Assembly (NCBI RefSeq): GCF_001590795.1
Contig: NZ_JXDL01000001.1
Coordinates: 818,063-863,075 of the forward strand
Direction: 5' to 3'
Length of the DNA stretch: 45,013 nucleotides
Source: Bradyrhizobium sp. AT1
GTDB lineage: Bacteria; Pseudomonadota; Alphaproteobacteria; Rhizobiales; Xanthobacteraceae
Shown here: positions 22,411 to 33,322 of the stretch, piece by piece
How the letters are laid out: every line of letters begins with the position of its first letter
Numbering within the stretch: position 1 is the stretch's first letter
Notes under the pieces: generated by a model
Database searches by the model: none
What the model saw: only the letters and a program-made list of their open reading frames with translations
Told to the model about the DNA's origin: nothing
Translations under genes and position numbers: made by a program

Positions 22411-24255
22411 ATGTTCATGTTCCAGCGCCTTTTCGAGGGCCCCGGTCTCCGCCTTTGCGTCCTCGCCTCCGTGCTCGCGGTTGCGCTGTCCGCCGGCGAC
22501 GCACGGGCCGAGGAGGCTCATGCCATCGCCATGCACGGCAAGCCGGCGATGCCGGCCGATTTCACCCACATGCCCTATGCCAATCCCGATGCCCCCAAGG
22601 GCGGTCGGTTGACCTGGGGCATTCTCGGAACCTTCGACAGCCTCAACCCCTTCATCGTGAGGGGACTGGCCGTACAGCAGATGCGCGGCTACGTGGTCGA
22701 GAGCCTGCTCGCGCGCGGCAATGACGAGCCGTTCACGCTCTATGGCCTGCTCGCCAGGAGCATTGAGACCGACGACGAACGCAGCTTCGTCACGTTCCGT
22801 CTCGATCCCCGCGCCCGCTTTTCCGACGGCAAGCCCGTGCTTGCCGAGGACGTGCTGTTCTCCTGGCAGTTGCTGCGCGACCACGGCCGCCCGAACCACC
22901 GGCAGTACTACGCCAAAGTCGCCAGGGCCGAGGCGATCGATCCCCTCACCGTCCGTTTCGACCTCGCAGGCGCCAATGACCGCGAGCTGCCGCTGATCCT
23001 CGGGCTGATGCCGATCCTGCCGAAGCATGCCGTCGACGTCGCGACCTTCGAGGAGACGACGCTGACGAGCCCGGTTGGCTCGGGTCCCTATCGCGTCACG
23101 GCGGTGAAGCCCGGAGCCAGCGTGACGCTCACCCGCAATCCCGACTATTGGGGCCGCGACCTGCCCATCAACCGCGGGCTCTACAATTTCGACGAGATCA
23201 GGCTCGACTATTTTCGCGAGGCCAACGGCCAGTTCGAAGCCTTCAAGCGCGGCCTCTACGATTTCCGTGTCGAGCACGAGCCGCTACGCTGGCACGACGG
23301 CTACGATTTTCCGGCCGCGAAAAGCGGCGAGGTGATCCGCGACGCCTTCAAGCCGGGCGTGCCGCAGCCCTCCGAATTCCTGGTGTTCAACACGCGCCGG
23401 CCGATCTTCGCCGACATCCGCGTGCGCCAGGCGCTGACGCTGCTGTTCGATTTCGAGCTGGTCAACCGCAACTATTTCTTCGGGCTCTATTCGCGCGTGG
23501 CCGGTTATTTCGCCGGCTCCGACCTGTCGGCCTATGGCCGGGCTGCGGATCCGCGCGAGCGTGAGCTGCTCAAGCCGTTCGCCGCTCAAATTCCGCCCGA
23601 CATCATGGACGGCAGCTACCGCCTGCCGGTCACCGACGGCTCAGGCCGCGACCGCACCACGCTGCGCGCGGCGCTGAAACTGTTGTCGGAAGCCGGCTAC
23701 GAACTCGACGGCACCGTGCTGCGCAACCGTGCGACCAAAGCCCCCCTCACCTTCGAGATCCTGGTCACGACCCGTGACCAGGAGCGCATCGCGCTCGCGT
23801 TCCAGCGCGACCTCAAGCGCGCCGGCATCGAGCCGAACGTGCGGTCGGTCGATCCCGTACAGTTCGACCAGCGCCGACTCGCGTTCGAGTTCGACATGAT
23901 CCAGAACCGCTGGGATCAGTCGCTATCGCCCGGCAACGAGCAATCTTTCTACTGGGGCAGCGCGGCCGCGGACAATCAAGGGACCCGCAACTACATGGGC
24001 GCCAGGGATCCCGCGGTCGATGCCATGATCGCCGCCCTGCTCGAGGCCCGTGAACATACGGACTTCGTCTCCGCGGTACGGGCCCTTGATCGCGCCTTGA
24101 TCGCGGGCGTCTACACAATCCCCCTGTTTAACGTATCGGAGCAATGGATCGCGCGCTGGAATCGGATAGAACGGCCCAAGGCCACCTCGCTCTCGGGCTA
24201 TTTGCCGGAGACTTGGTGGTCGAAGGGGCAGCCTCCAGCTACTCGAGCGAAATGA
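22411..24255 (+). CDS. Extracellular solute-binding protein, family 5 (YejA-like)
   Basis: A 614-residue periplasmic oligopeptide-binding protein. A signal peptide occupies residues 1-34 (LRLCVLASVLAVALSAGDARA-EEA). The SBP-5 body shows MPYANPDAPKGGRLTWGILG at the start, then PRARFSDGKPVLAEDVLFS, GSGPYRVTAVKPGASVTLTR with NPDYWGRDLPINRG, and IRLDYFREANGQFEAFKRG; the 'N.G..NFD' and FREANGQFEAFK blocks are typical of the YejA/microcin-C subclass that imports longer peptides. No permease or ATPase genes are nearby, so it may serve a system elsewhere. ATG at 22411 places the signal peptide properly; a start at 22294 would put 39 hydrophilic residues ahead of it. Its stop overlaps the next gene's ATG (ATGA at 24252-24255). 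Confidence 0.86.
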   Translation: MFMFQRLFEGPGLRLCVLASVLAVALSAGDARAEEAHAIAMHGKPAMPADFTHMPYANPDAPKGGRLTWGILGTFDSLNPFIVRGLAVQQMRGYVVESLLARGNDEPFTLYGLLARSIETDDERSFVTFRLDPRARFSDGKPVLAEDVLFSWQLLRDHGRPNHRQYYAKVARAEAIDPLTVRFDLAGANDRELPLILGLMPILPKHAVDVATFEETTLTSPVGSGPYRVTAVKPGASVTLTRNPDYWGRDLPINRGLYNFDEIRLDYFREANGQFEAFKRGLYDFRVEHEPLRWHDGYDFPAAKSGEVIRDAFKPGVPQPSEFLVFNTRRPIFADIRVRQALTLLFDFELVNRNYFFGLYSRVAGYFAGSDLSAYGRAADPRERELLKPFAAQIPPDIMDGSYRLPVTDGSGRDRTTLRAALKLLSEAGYELDGTVLRNRATKAPLTFEILVTTRDQERIALAFQRDLKRAGIEPNVRSVDPVQFDQRRLAFEFDMIQNRWDQSLSPGNEQSFYWGSAAADNQGTRNYMGARDPAVDAMIAALLEAREHTDFVSAVRALDRALIAGVYTIPLFNVSEQWIARWNRIERPKATSLSGYLPETWWSKGQPPATRAK

Positions 24256-25760
24256 CCGTGAACCAGCCAGCCATATCGCCGACGCTCGACACGTTGTTTC
24301 AGCGCACGCTGATGCGGCAACCGCACGCGCCCGCGCTGCTCGACCCCCTCAACAAGGCCCGCGTCACCGGACACCAGCCGCGACGGATGAGCTATGCCGA
24401 GGCTGACACGGCCATCGAAGCACTGTCGGCCTATTTCGTCGAATCGGGCCTGCCGGCCAATTCCGTCATCGCGATCCAATTGCCTGCCACGGTCGAGTTC
24501 GTGCTGACCGTGCTCGCCGCCCACCGCGCCGGCCTCGTCGTCGCGGTGCTGCCGCTACTGTGGCGGCATGCGGAACTGACCGCCGCGCTCAATCGCACGG
24601 CGGCGCGCGCCATCGTCACCATGAGCACGGTCGACGGCGTCAGCTATGCCGACCTCGCGATGCATGCGGCCGCCGAGGCCTTCTCCATCCGTCACGTCTG
24701 CGGCTTCGGCACCGACCTGCCTGAAGGCATGGCCTCGCTCGACGACGTGCTAGCCCGCCCGCCCGGCACCACGCGCGCCGTGATCCAGGACGGCCGCAAG
24801 GCGGCGATGATCTCCTTCGACGTCACGGCGGAAGGCTTTCGCCCGGTGCCGCGGCCGCATTTCAGCCTGATCGCCGGCGGGCTTGCGATGTCGCTGGAAG
24901 CCGACATCAGGCAGGGCGCGACCTTGATGGCGGCGTTTGCGCCGATGTCGTTCGCCGGCCTCGCTTCCTCGCTCGCGGTGTGGCTGCTCTCCGGCGGCGC
25001 GCTGGCGCTGCATCATCCGTTCGAGAACGAGGTGCTGGAGCAGCAGATCAACGAGCACGAATGCGAGGTGCTGATCGCTCCGGCGCAGCTCGCCTTGCGC
25101 CTTGGCGATTCCGACCTGGCGGCGCGGATGCCGTCCTTGCGCAACGTCGTCGGCCTGTGGCGCGCGCCCGAGCAGGTGGCGGCGAGCGAGGCCTGGATCG
25201 CACCGCATGCGCCATTGACCGACGTCTATTTGTTCGGCGAGGCCGGCCTGTTCGGCGCCCGCCGCGGCGAGGACGGCATGCCGGTCGCGGTGATGCCCGG
25301 GCCGCACGGCGCCCCGCGCGAGCAGGCAGGCTCGTCCATTGCCGGCGAGATCCTGCTGACGCCGAAGGGCACGCTCGGCCTGCGCGGCGCCATGGTGCCG
25401 ATCGCGGCCTATGCCCCGCCGCAGCCGGTCGGCGACACTCTGACGGCGCAGCCGCCGCGCGACTATGTCGACACCGGCTATGCCGCACGGCTCGACCGGA
25501 CGAGCGGGGCGATCTGCATCACCGCGCCGCCCTCCGGCATCATGGCCGTCGGCGGCTACCGCTTCCTCTCCAACGATTTGCAGGAATGGGCCCGCCGGCT
25601 CGGCCAGGGCGCGCTGCTCACCGCGCTGCCCGACCGGTTGTCCGGCCACCGGCTGGCCGGACGCGCCCAGGACAATGCCCGTGCCCGCGAGGCACTCAGC
25701 GAACTCGGCCTTAACCCTCTGATGGTCGAAGCTTTTCGCGATCGCTCCGGCCCGGTCTAG
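24252..25760 (+). CDS. Degenerate acyl-CoA ligase / adenylate-forming-like protein
   Basis: A 502-residue protein with the length and outline of class-I adenylate-forming enzymes (YAEADTAIEALSAYFVE, AVLPLLWRHAELTAALN, HPFENEVLEQQI, IAGEILLTPKG, YVDTGYAARLDRTSG). Catalytic motifs look degenerate. The Ser/Thr/Gly-rich ATP loop normally 'TSGTTGxPKG' is absent, the nearest stretch being SFDVTAEGFRPVPRP. The 'Y-x-T-G-D' motif reads YVDTGYAARLD, with Tyr in place of Asp. The C-terminal 'GK' Lys loop is not seen. It may be catalytically dead and act as a binding or scaffolding protein. It overlaps the peptide-binding gene by four bases, so the two are coupled. Confidence 0.7.
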   Translation: MTVNQPAISPTLDTLFQRTLMRQPHAPALLDPLNKARVTGHQPRRMSYAEADTAIEALSAYFVESGLPANSVIAIQLPATVEFVLTVLAAHRAGLVVAVLPLLWRHAELTAALNRTAARAIVTMSTVDGVSYADLAMHAAAEAFSIRHVCGFGTDLPEGMASLDDVLARPPGTTRAVIQDGRKAAMISFDVTAEGFRPVPRPHFSLIAGGLAMSLEADIRQGATLMAAFAPMSFAGLASSLAVWLLSGGALALHHPFENEVLEQQINEHECEVLIAPAQLALRLGDSDLAARMPSLRNVVGLWRAPEQVAASEAWIAPHAPLTDVYLFGEAGLFGARRGEDGMPVAVMPGPHGAPREQAGSSIAGEILLTPKGTLGLRGAMVPIAAYAPPQPVGDTLTAQPPRDYVDTGYAARLDRTSGAICITAPPSGIMAVGGYRFLSNDLQEWARRLGQGALLTALPDRLSGHRLAGRAQDNARAREALSELGLNPLMVEAFRDRSGPV

Positions 25761-25846
25761 GCGCAGTTTCGCAACCTCCGTTGACGCCGCATTAATGCGG
25801 CCAAACTAGATTGCGCGGCAATTGTCGCGTGATCAGAGTTTGTCGA

Positions 25847-27070
25847 ATGTCCCAGGCGGGCCCGATCCTCTTTGTGTCCAATGCCGATCGGCCGCCCTTC
25901 GTCGGGGCGCTGGACGAGGCCCGGCTCTTTCCCGTGGTCGATACCGACTGGGCCAGCGCGGCGCGCGCGGTTGAAGAGGTGCAGCCCGCCGCGATTCTCG
26001 CTGTGATGCATGGCGGACACGAGCCGCATTTGGCCGCGCTATCGAGGAAGATCGCCGACCAATCGCCCTACCTTCCCTTCGTGGCCGTGGATGCGGCGGG
26101 CGCGCTGCCCCACAATGCCCTGCCCTTCGCCTCGCGCGGCGGCAATCCCGACCGCCTGATCGCACGGCTTCGCGCCGCGCTGCGGGTGCGCACGCTCCAT
26201 GCCACGGTGCTGCGCCGGCTGCCTGAAGTGAAGGTCACACTGCCGCAAGGCGATCCCGCGCGCGACGCGACCGTTCTCCTGATCGGACGCGGCGCGGCCT
26301 ATCCCGCGCTCTCCGTCGCGCTCGGTGAACGCGTCGGCGTGGTCGGCGCGCTCTCGATCGAGGCCGCTGCAAAACATCTCAACACCCGCGACCTCGACGG
26401 TGTCGTGCTCGCCGAAGGTTTTACCGCGCGCGTCACCGACGCCTTTCTGACGGTGCTCGCCGAGGACACCCGCTTCCGCAGCCTGCCCGTGGTCGTCACC
26501 GCGCACCAGCTGACGCAGACTTACGACCTGCCCAATCTCGAGCTGATCCCGGGCGAGCCGGCCAAGGTCGCCGCCAACGCGCTGCCGCTGATCCGCCAAC
26601 ACGCGATGGAAGCCCAATTGAGCCGCACGCTGCGCTCGATCGATGCCGGCGGCTGGCTCGATCCGCGCAGCGGCCTGCTCACGGTGGAAGCCTTCGCCCG
26701 CGATTTCGCCAAGGCGGTCGAGCAGACGCTGGCCCGCGGCGGCGGTCTGTCGGTCGCACGCTTCGCTTTCGAGCCCGGCAATTTCCGCGCCCAGTTGGAC
26801 GCCGCGCGTATTTTGAGCCGCCTGATGCGGCAGATGGATTTCGGCGTCGCGCAGAAGGACGGCTCGGTGATCGTCGTGTTCGCGGAGACCGATTTCCGCA
26901 CGGCGCATATGATCGCCCGCCGCCTCTCGTCGGTGATGCGGCACACCTCGAACGGCAAGCACGAGATGCGCAGCGAGCCCGTCGTCAGCGTGGACTCGCT
27001 GTCGCCGTCGGACACGGCACGGTCGCTGCTGGCGCGGCTGTCGGCGGATGCGTCGCGGGCGGCGTCGTAG
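25847..27070 (+). CDS. Receiver-like and degenerate GGDEF-like protein
   Basis: A 407-residue cytosolic protein. Residues about 5-120 and 140-260 resemble two response-regulator-like folds (ILFVSNADRPPFVGALDEAR, and TVLLIGRGAAYPALSVALGE) with no clear phosphoacceptor pattern. From residue about 270, GWLDPRSGLLTVEAFARDFA followed by the A/LARGGGLSVARFAF stretch and MDFGVAQKDGSVIVVFAETD matches the outline of a GGDEF domain. The G-G-[DE]-E-F active-site loop is missing (KDGSVIVVF in its place), so it probably does not make cyclic-di-GMP. Architecture recalls PleD-type proteins. ATG at 25847 is preferred to 25811, which adds residues unlike any fold. It lies 86 bases after the acyl-CoA-ligase-like gene and ends beside the family A repeat. 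Confidence 0.6.
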   Translation: MSQAGPILFVSNADRPPFVGALDEARLFPVVDTDWASAARAVEEVQPAAILAVMHGGHEPHLAALSRKIADQSPYLPFVAVDAAGALPHNALPFASRGGNPDRLIARLRAALRVRTLHATVLRRLPEVKVTLPQGDPARDATVLLIGRGAAYPALSVALGERVGVVGALSIEAAAKHLNTRDLDGVVLAEGFTARVTDAFLTVLAEDTRFRSLPVVVTAHQLTQTYDLPNLELIPGEPAKVAANALPLIRQHAMEAQLSRTLRSIDAGGWLDPRSGLLTVEAFARDFAKAVEQTLARGGGLSVARFAFEPGNFRAQLDAARILSRLMRQMDFGVAQKDGSVIVVFAETDFRTAHMIARRLSSVMRHTSNGKHEMRSEPVVSVDSLSPSDTARSLLARLSADASRAAS

Positions 27071-27075
27071 GTCTC

Positions 27076-27208
27076 GTGCCCCGGGCGCCGCGCAGCGCCC
27101 TTCGCGGTGCGCTGCAGAACCGGGGCCCACCGTCGCGGCAAAAAAAGCGGCGAAGAAAGAACTGGGTCCCGGCTCTGCGCTCCGCTTCGCTGCGCTTGTC
27201 CGGGACAC
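27076..27208. repeat. Composite palindromic extragenic repeat, family A
   Basis: The left half (GTGCCCCGGGCGCCGCGCAG...ACCGGGGCCCAC) resembles the element at 15757-15815. The right half (CTGGGTCCCGGCTCTGCGC...TTGTCCGGGACAC, ending at 27208) matches the right half of the element at 938-1066. It fills the gap between two convergent genes, 27070 and 27217. Confidence 0.85.
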
Positions 27209-27216
27209 AAAGAGCC

Positions 27217-30200
27217 TCACGCCGCCTTCTTGCTCTCCGCCAGTTGTGCCAGTTGCCGCATGATCTCCGTGGTGCCGGCGAGCCGCTCTTCCGGCGTCTC
27301 CCAATCCTGCAGGAACACCACTTTCATATCGGGCCGCACCTTGGCAGCCTGGCCGTAGCTGCGGATGAAGCTCACCAGGCGATCGGGATGGGCGAAGGAA
27401 TTGTCGCGGAAGGCGATGACGGCGCCCTTCGGGCCGGCGTCGATCTTCCCGACATTGGCCCGGCGGCAGAACGCCTTGATCGCGGCGACCTTGAACAGAT
27501 AGCGCACCTCATCCGGCAGCACGCCGAAGCGGTCGCGCATCTCGGCGCCAAAGTTCTCGATCTCCTCCTCGGTGTCGAGATCGGCAAGGCGCCGGTACAG
27601 CGACAGCCGCACCGAGAGATCGCCGACGTAATCCTCCGGAATAAGCACGGGCATGCCGATGGTGATCGACGGCGACCAGCGGTCGGCGGCGGGCTCGGAC
27701 ACGCCGGCCTTGAGGTTGACGATCGCCTCCTCCAGCATCGATTGGTACAGCTCGAAGCCGACCTCCTTGATATGGCCGGACTGCTCCTCGCCGAGCAGAT
27801 TGCCGGCGCCGCGGATGTCGAGGTCGTGCGAGGCGAGCTGGAAGCCGGCGCCCAGCGTCTCCAGCGATTGCAGCACGGTGAGCCGGCGCTCGGCTTGCGC
27901 CGTGATCTTCTGCTGCGCCGGCAGCGTGAACAGCGCATAGGCCCGCAGCTTGGATCGGCCGACGCGGCCGCGCAGCTGATAGAGTTGCGCAAGGCCGAAC
28001 ATGTCGGCGCGATGCACGATCAGCGTGTTGGCGTTGGGGATGTCGAGGCCGGACTCGACGATCGTGGTCGACAAGAGGATGTCGAACTTGCCGTCGTAGA
28101 ACGCGGTCATGATGTCCTCGATCACGGCGGGCGGCATCTGGCCGTGCGCGACCGCGACCTTCATCTCAGGCACGTTCTTGTCGAGGAAGTCCTTGACCTC
28201 GGCGAGGTCGTCGATGCGCGGCACCACATAGAATGCCTGACCGCCGCGATAGCGTTCGCGCAACAACGCCTCGCGGATCATCAGCGGGTCGTGCGGAGCG
28301 ACGAAGGTGCGCACCGCAAGGCGGTCCACGGGCGGCGAAGCGATGATCGAGAGCTCGCGCACGCCGGTGAGCGCCAGCTGCAGCGTGCGCGGGATCGGGG
28401 TTGCCGACAGCGTCAGCACGTGCACCTCGGAGCGCAGCGCCTTCAGCCGCTCCTTGTGAGTCACGCCAAAATGCTGCTCCTCGTCGACGATGACGAGGCC
28501 GAGGTCGCGGAATTTGATGGCCTTGCCAAGCAGCGCATGGGTGCCGACGACGATGTCGACAGAGCCGTCGGCGATGCCCTTCTTGACGAGGTTGAGCTCC
28601 TTGGTCGCGATCAGGCGCGAAGCCTGCGCCACGTTCACAGGAAAGCCCTTGAAGCGCTCAGTGAAGGTCTTTGCGTGCTGGCGCGCGAGCAGCGTGGTCG
28701 GCACCACGACCGCGACCTGCTTGCCCTCGAGCGCCACGGCAAACGCTGCGCGCAGGGCCACTTCGGTCTTGCCAAAACCGACGTCGCCGCAGATCAGCCG
28801 GTCCATCGGGCGGCCGAGTTCGAGGTCCTTCAGCGTGGATTCGATGGCGCCGAGCTGGTCCTCGGTCTCGTCATAGGGGAAGCGTGCGCAGAACTCGTCG
28901 TAGAGGCCGGGCTGCACCGGGAGCTTGGGCGCCTCATGCAGATGGCGCGCGGCCGCGATCTTGATCAACTCGCCCGCGATCTCGCGGATGCGGTTCTTGA
29001 GCTTCGCCTTGCGAGTCTGCCAGCCGCTCCCACCCAAACGATCAAGCTCGACCGTCGTCTGGTCGGAGCCATAGCGCGACAGCAATTCGATGTTTTCGAC
29101 CGGCAGAAACAATTTTGCGTCTGCAGCATAATGCAGCTCGAGGCAGTCGTGCGGCGCGCCGGCGACGTCGAGGGTCTGGAGGCCGACGAAGCGACCGATG
29201 CCATGATCGGCGTGGACGACGATATCGCCCGCGGTGAGGCTTGTGATCTCCGAGATGAAATTGTCGAGCTTGCGGCTGGCCTTGCGCGTCCGCACCAGGC
29301 GGTCACCCAGAATATCCTGCTCGCTGATCAGTGCGATCTCGTCGGTCTCGAAACCGGCCTCCAGGCCGAGCACGGCGAGCATGGTCTCGTTGCGTGGCGT
29401 GGCTTGCACCGTCCGCCAGGCATTGACGCTGGTGGTATGCGTCAGCTTGTGGTCGCGCAGCATTGAGGTCATGCGATCGCGCGAGCCTTCGCTCCACAGC
29501 GCGATCACCACCTTCTTGCGCTGGGCCTGCAAGGCGATGACGTGGTTGACAACGGATTCAAATACGTTGACGGTGCTGTCGTTACGCTCCGGCGCGAAGT
29601 CGCGGCCCTTGCGCGCGCCGGCGTCGACGACACTCGTCCCGTCTGCAGGAACCGAGAACTGCGTCAGCCGCACCAGCGGCATGTCGCTCCCGCGCCTGGT
29701 CCACTCCTCGGCGGTGAGATAAAGCCGATCCGGCGGCAGCGGCTTGTAGATGGCGCCGCCCGCTGGATGTTCCATCGCCTCGCGGCGGGCCTCGTAATAG
29801 TCCTGGATCTGCTTGAAGCGTTCGCGGACGGCATCCTCGCCCTGCGGCTCGATCGCGATCGGAGCGCCTTGCAGATAGTCGAACAGCGTGTCCATGCGGT
29901 CCTGGAACAGCGGCAGCCAATGCTCCATGCCGGGATGGCGGCGGCCCTCACTGACCGCCTCGTACAGCGCATCGTCGCGCTCGGGCGCGCCGAACTCGGC
30001 GACATAGCCCATGCGGAAACGGCGGATCGTATCGGTGACGAGCTGGAACTCGGAGACGGGCACCAGATCGAGCGAGCGCATGTCGAGCTGCGTGCGCTGG
30101 GTCTCGGCATCGAAGCTGCGGATCGATTCCAGGCTGTCGCCGAAGAAGTCGAAGCGGACCGGCTGGTCGAGGCCGGCCGGAAACAGGTCGAGGATACCGC

Positions 30201-30735
30201 CGCGCACGGCATATTCGCCAGGCTCCCGCACGGTGGAGGAGCGGTTGTAGCCGTTGTGCTCGAGCCAGGCCACGATGGTGTCCATCGGCACCACATTGCC
30301 GGGCGCAACCGACAGCGCCTGCGCCGCGACCAGCTCGCGCGCCGGCACGCGCTGCACGGCGGCGTTCACCGTCGTCAGCACGATCAGCGGCTTGTCGCTG
30401 CCTGTCAGGGACGCGAGCCGCGCCAGCGTGGTCAAACGCTGCGCCAGGATCCCGCCATGCGGCGAGACGCGGTCATAGGGCTGGCAGTCCCAGGCCGGAA
30501 AGGTCAGCACCGGCAGGTCGGGCGCGAAGAACTGCAGCGCGCGTTCGAGCTGCTGCATCCGCGGCCCGTCGCGGCAGACAACCGCCAGGCTGACCGCCGG
30601 CTTCTTCGGCCGCGCCGCGATGGCGCGCGCGAGGTCCGAGACGACGAGCCCCTCGGCGCCTTCCGCGACATTGGCAAGCGTCAGCGCCCGGCCGGGCGCA
30701 AGCAGCTCGGCCGGAGATTTCATGGCCGCTTTCAT
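27217..30735 (-). CDS. mfd: Transcription-repair coupling factor Mfd
   Basis: A 1172-residue Mfd that displaces stalled RNA polymerase and recruits UvrA to the damaged strand. N-terminal UvrB-homology module (AELLAPGRALTLANVAEGAE then VVCRDGPRMQQLERAL...FPAWDCQPYDRVSPHG). The polymerase-interaction and RecG-like motor halves follow: LICGDVGFGKTEVALRAAF (Walker A, about residue 660), VIVDEEQHFGVTHKERLK (DEEQ box), LSATPIPRTLQLALTGVREL, and LYQLRGRVGRSKLRAYA (motif VI). A TRCF C-terminal domain ends it. Start is the ATG at 30735 (MKAAMKSPAEL), which overlaps the sdhE stop by four bases. A family A repeat lies beyond its stop, against the convergent GGDEF-like gene. Confidence 0.97.
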   Translation of the reverse strand: MKAAMKSPAELLAPGRALTLANVAEGAEGLVVSDLARAIAARPKKPAVSLAVVCRDGPRMQQLERALQFFAPDLPVLTFPAWDCQPYDRVSPHGGILAQRLTTLARLASLTGSDKPLIVLTTVNAAVQRVPARELVAAQALSVAPGNVVPMDTIVAWLEHNGYNRSSTVREPGEYAVRGGILDLFPAGLDQPVRFDFFGDSLESIRSFDAETQRTQLDMRSLDLVPVSEFQLVTDTIRRFRMGYVAEFGAPERDDALYEAVSEGRRHPGMEHWLPLFQDRMDTLFDYLQGAPIAIEPQGEDAVRERFKQIQDYYEARREAMEHPAGGAIYKPLPPDRLYLTAEEWTRRGSDMPLVRLTQFSVPADGTSVVDAGARKGRDFAPERNDSTVNVFESVVNHVIALQAQRKKVVIALWSEGSRDRMTSMLRDHKLTHTTSVNAWRTVQATPRNETMLAVLGLEAGFETDEIALISEQDILGDRLVRTRKASRKLDNFISEITSLTAGDIVVHADHGIGRFVGLQTLDVAGAPHDCLELHYAADAKLFLPVENIELLSRYGSDQTTVELDRLGGSGWQTRKAKLKNRIREIAGELIKIAAARHLHEAPKLPVQPGLYDEFCARFPYDETEDQLGAIESTLKDLELGRPMDRLICGDVGFGKTEVALRAAFAVALEGKQVAVVVPTTLLARQHAKTFTERFKGFPVNVAQASRLIATKELNLVKKGIADGSVDIVVGTHALLGKAIKFRDLGLVIVDEEQHFGVTHKERLKALRSEVHVLTLSATPIPRTLQLALTGVRELSIIASPPVDRLAVRTFVAPHDPLMIREALLRERYRGGQAFYVVPRIDDLAEVKDFLDKNVPEMKVAVAHGQMPPAVIEDIMTAFYDGKFDILLSTTIVESGLDIPNANTLIVHRADMFGLAQLYQLRGRVGRSKLRAYALFTLPAQQKITAQAERRLTVLQSLETLGAGFQLASHDLDIRGAGNLLGEEQSGHIKEVGFELYQSMLEEAIVNLKAGVSEPAADRWSPSITIGMPVLIPEDYVGDLSVRLSLYRRLADLDTEEEIENFGAEMRDRFGVLPDEVRYLFKVAAIKAFCRRANVGKIDAGPKGAVIAFRDNSFAHPDRLVSFIRSYGQAAKVRPDMKVVFLQDWETPEERLAGTTEIMRQLAQLAESKKAA

Positions 30736-31022
30736 ACGCCGCCGTCCGCGACCGGATGGGCCTTGATGCGGGCAAACAGCGCGCCGGTGACGTCAGCCGG
30801 CAGCACCTTGTCGCCGGTGATGGCGGCATAGAGATCGGGATCGTTGACCTCGAGCAGCGCCTCGAGCTCATCGAGCTCGGCGTCGGACAAATTGCCGATC
30901 TCGGCGTCCGCGAAGCGGCCGAGGATCAGATCCATCTCGCGCGTGCCGCGGTGCCAGCAGCGGAACAGAAGCCGCTTGCGGCGATCGCCCAGCCCGCTGC
31001 TCGATCGTGTCGTTCCCGTCAT
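30732..31022 (-). CDS. sdhE: FAD assembly factor SdhE
   Basis: A 96-residue SdhE/CptB (YgfY, formerly DUF339) protein that helps attach FAD covalently to succinate dehydrogenase. The family core RRKRLLFRCWHRGTREMDLI (residues about 14-33) includes the R-G-x-R-E-x-D signature, followed by an acidic helical half (LSDAELDELEALLEVNDPDL). The gene ends in ATGA shared with mfd. The sdhE-mfd pair beside recG is a familiar arrangement in Rhizobiales. Its ATG at 31022 is 191 bases from the divergent recG start, and a repeat occupies part of that gap. Confidence 0.92.
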   Translation of the reverse strand: MTGTTRSSSGLGDRRKRLLFRCWHRGTREMDLILGRFADAEIGNLSDAELDELEALLEVNDPDLYAAITGDKVLPADVTGALFARIKAHPVADGGV

Positions 31023-31127
31023 GTCTCAAATCCAGTCAAACGCAGAAAGCCCGGACGTGCCGGGCGGGGTTGATATAGCCATTCGGGGTGGCCCTGTCAG
31101 CCCTTTGTTGTTGCAAATGTTTATGCG

Positions 31128-31201
31128 CGTCATTGCCGGGCTTGACCCGGCAATCCATCCTCTTGAAAAGATGGATGCGCGGGTCGAGCCCGCGCATGAC
31201 G
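31128..31201. repeat. REP-like palindromic element, family C
   Basis: CGTCATTGCCGGGCTTGACC (31128-31147) and GGGTCGAGCCCGCGCATGACG's reverse pattern form an imperfect palindrome around CCATC...GATGG, with outer arms CGTCAT and ATGACG. This sequence style is widespread in Bradyrhizobium intergenic DNA. It abuts recG, and an ATG at 31196 within it is in frame with recG. Confidence 0.8.
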
Positions 31202-31213
31202 AATGTTGCCCGA

Positions 31214-33318
<2,105 letters not shown>

Positions 33319-33322
<4 letters not shown>

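Noticed and set aside
27076..29466. 796-codon plus-strand frame across mfd
   Set aside because: It is antisense to Mfd, whose motifs and full length are intact; the frame has the Arg/Asp/Gly-rich composition of shadow frames and begins in the repeat.
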